The notes under the pieces are model-generated. The model searched no databases. It was not told the origin of the DNA and saw nothing but the letters and a program-made list of their open reading frames with translations. Both the position numbers and the translations under genes were made by a program. A DNA stretch of 49,591 nucleotides, taken from the NCBI RefSeq assembly GCF_002204795.1, contig NZ_NIXO01000048.1, positions 1 through 49,591 on the forward strand, read 5' to 3'. Below, in pieces: positions 49,535 to 49,591 of this stretch. Source of the stretch: Pseudomonas sp. K2I15 (lineage in GTDB: Bacteria > Pseudomonadota > Gammaproteobacteria > Pseudomonadales > Pseudomonadaceae). Positions within the stretch are counted from its first letter, which is position 1. Each line of letters opens with the position of its first letter.

Positions 49535-49591
49535 AGTGGGAGCGGGCTTGCTCGCGAATGCGGTGTGCCAGTTAATACATCTGTAATCGAT
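49535..49591. repeat. REP element at the window edge (partial)
   Basis: One arm AGTGGGAGCGGGCTTGCTCG followed by CGAATGCGGTGTGCCAG, as in the other copies. The inverted partner would lie beyond the window end. Confidence 0.75.

Overview
The window looks like chromosomal DNA of a fluorescens-group Pseudomonas. The evidence is a GC-rich composition with strong C/G third-position bias, many copies of Pseudomonas-type REP palindromes (cores GCGGGCTTGCTCGCGAAGGC and GGCGAGGGAGCTTGCTCCCG), and a gene order that, from memory, largely follows the P. aeruginosa azu-nadE-pncB / liv / ureGFE / desT / ... / ureCBAD / urt segment. I see no rRNA, tRNA, CRISPR array, insertion sequence or phage. All assignments come from reading the sequence; no database search was possible.

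Layout. (1) 0.3-2.4 kb: pncB-nadE operon (NAD salvage), minus strand. (2) 2.6-6.6 kb: a LysR regulator divergent from amaB and amaA (piperideine-6-carboxylate/aminoadipate-semialdehyde dehydrogenase and pipecolate oxidase; lysine catabolism). (3) 6.6-12.1 kb: a five-gene branched-chain-type amino-acid ABC transporter operon, preceded by a consensus sigma-54 promoter and four GGTTGCA direct repeats at 22-23 bp spacing. (4) 12.1-12.9 kb: a long non-coding stretch with a cluster of DnaA-box-like sequences. (5) 12.9-16.6 kb: YdfG-like dehydrogenase, cation diffusion facilitator, AGE-family isomerase, HupE/UreJ-like protein. (6) 16.7-18.5 kb: ureE-ureF-ureG accessory operon. (7) 18.8-31.5 kb: mixed housekeeping and stress genes (NlpC/P60 hydrolase, DesT-like regulator, small secreted repeat protein, AsmA-family protein, ferritin-like protein, EamA exporter with AraC regulator, PsiF protein, AI-2E-family transporter, cysteine-free thioredoxin-fold protein, YegD-like Hsp70, cbpA-cbpM, histidine kinase). 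(8) 31.6-41.9 kb: urea uptake and hydrolysis, read leftwards as urtABCDE-ureD-ureA-GNAT-GNAT-ureB-ureC, with a sigma-54 promoter and a good NtrC-type palindrome upstream of urtA. (9) 42.2-46.8 kb: one very large gene (1527 aa) made of seven tandem repeats of a roughly 210-residue module. (10) 46.8-49.5 kb: a FecCD/BtuCD-type ABC importer operon.

How it fits together. Urea is imported by UrtABCDE and hydrolysed by UreABC; UreD, UreE, UreF and UreG insert nickel. The promoter elements indicate nitrogen-limitation control. The liv-type transporter, next to lysine/pipecolate catabolism, has its own sigma-54 control region with an unassigned activator array. CbpA, CbpM and the YegD-like Hsp70 sit head to head around a candidate heat-shock promoter.

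The best candidate for something undescribed is the 1527-residue protein at 42171-46754. Its modules alternate between two types (A-B-A-B-A-B-A). The first A module keeps an E-Y-G-G strand and an H-S-H-P motif reminiscent of JAB/MPN metalloproteases and of the DUF4329 family; most others have lost these residues. The DnaA-box cluster and the 22-bp GGTTGCA array are the best non-coding leads.
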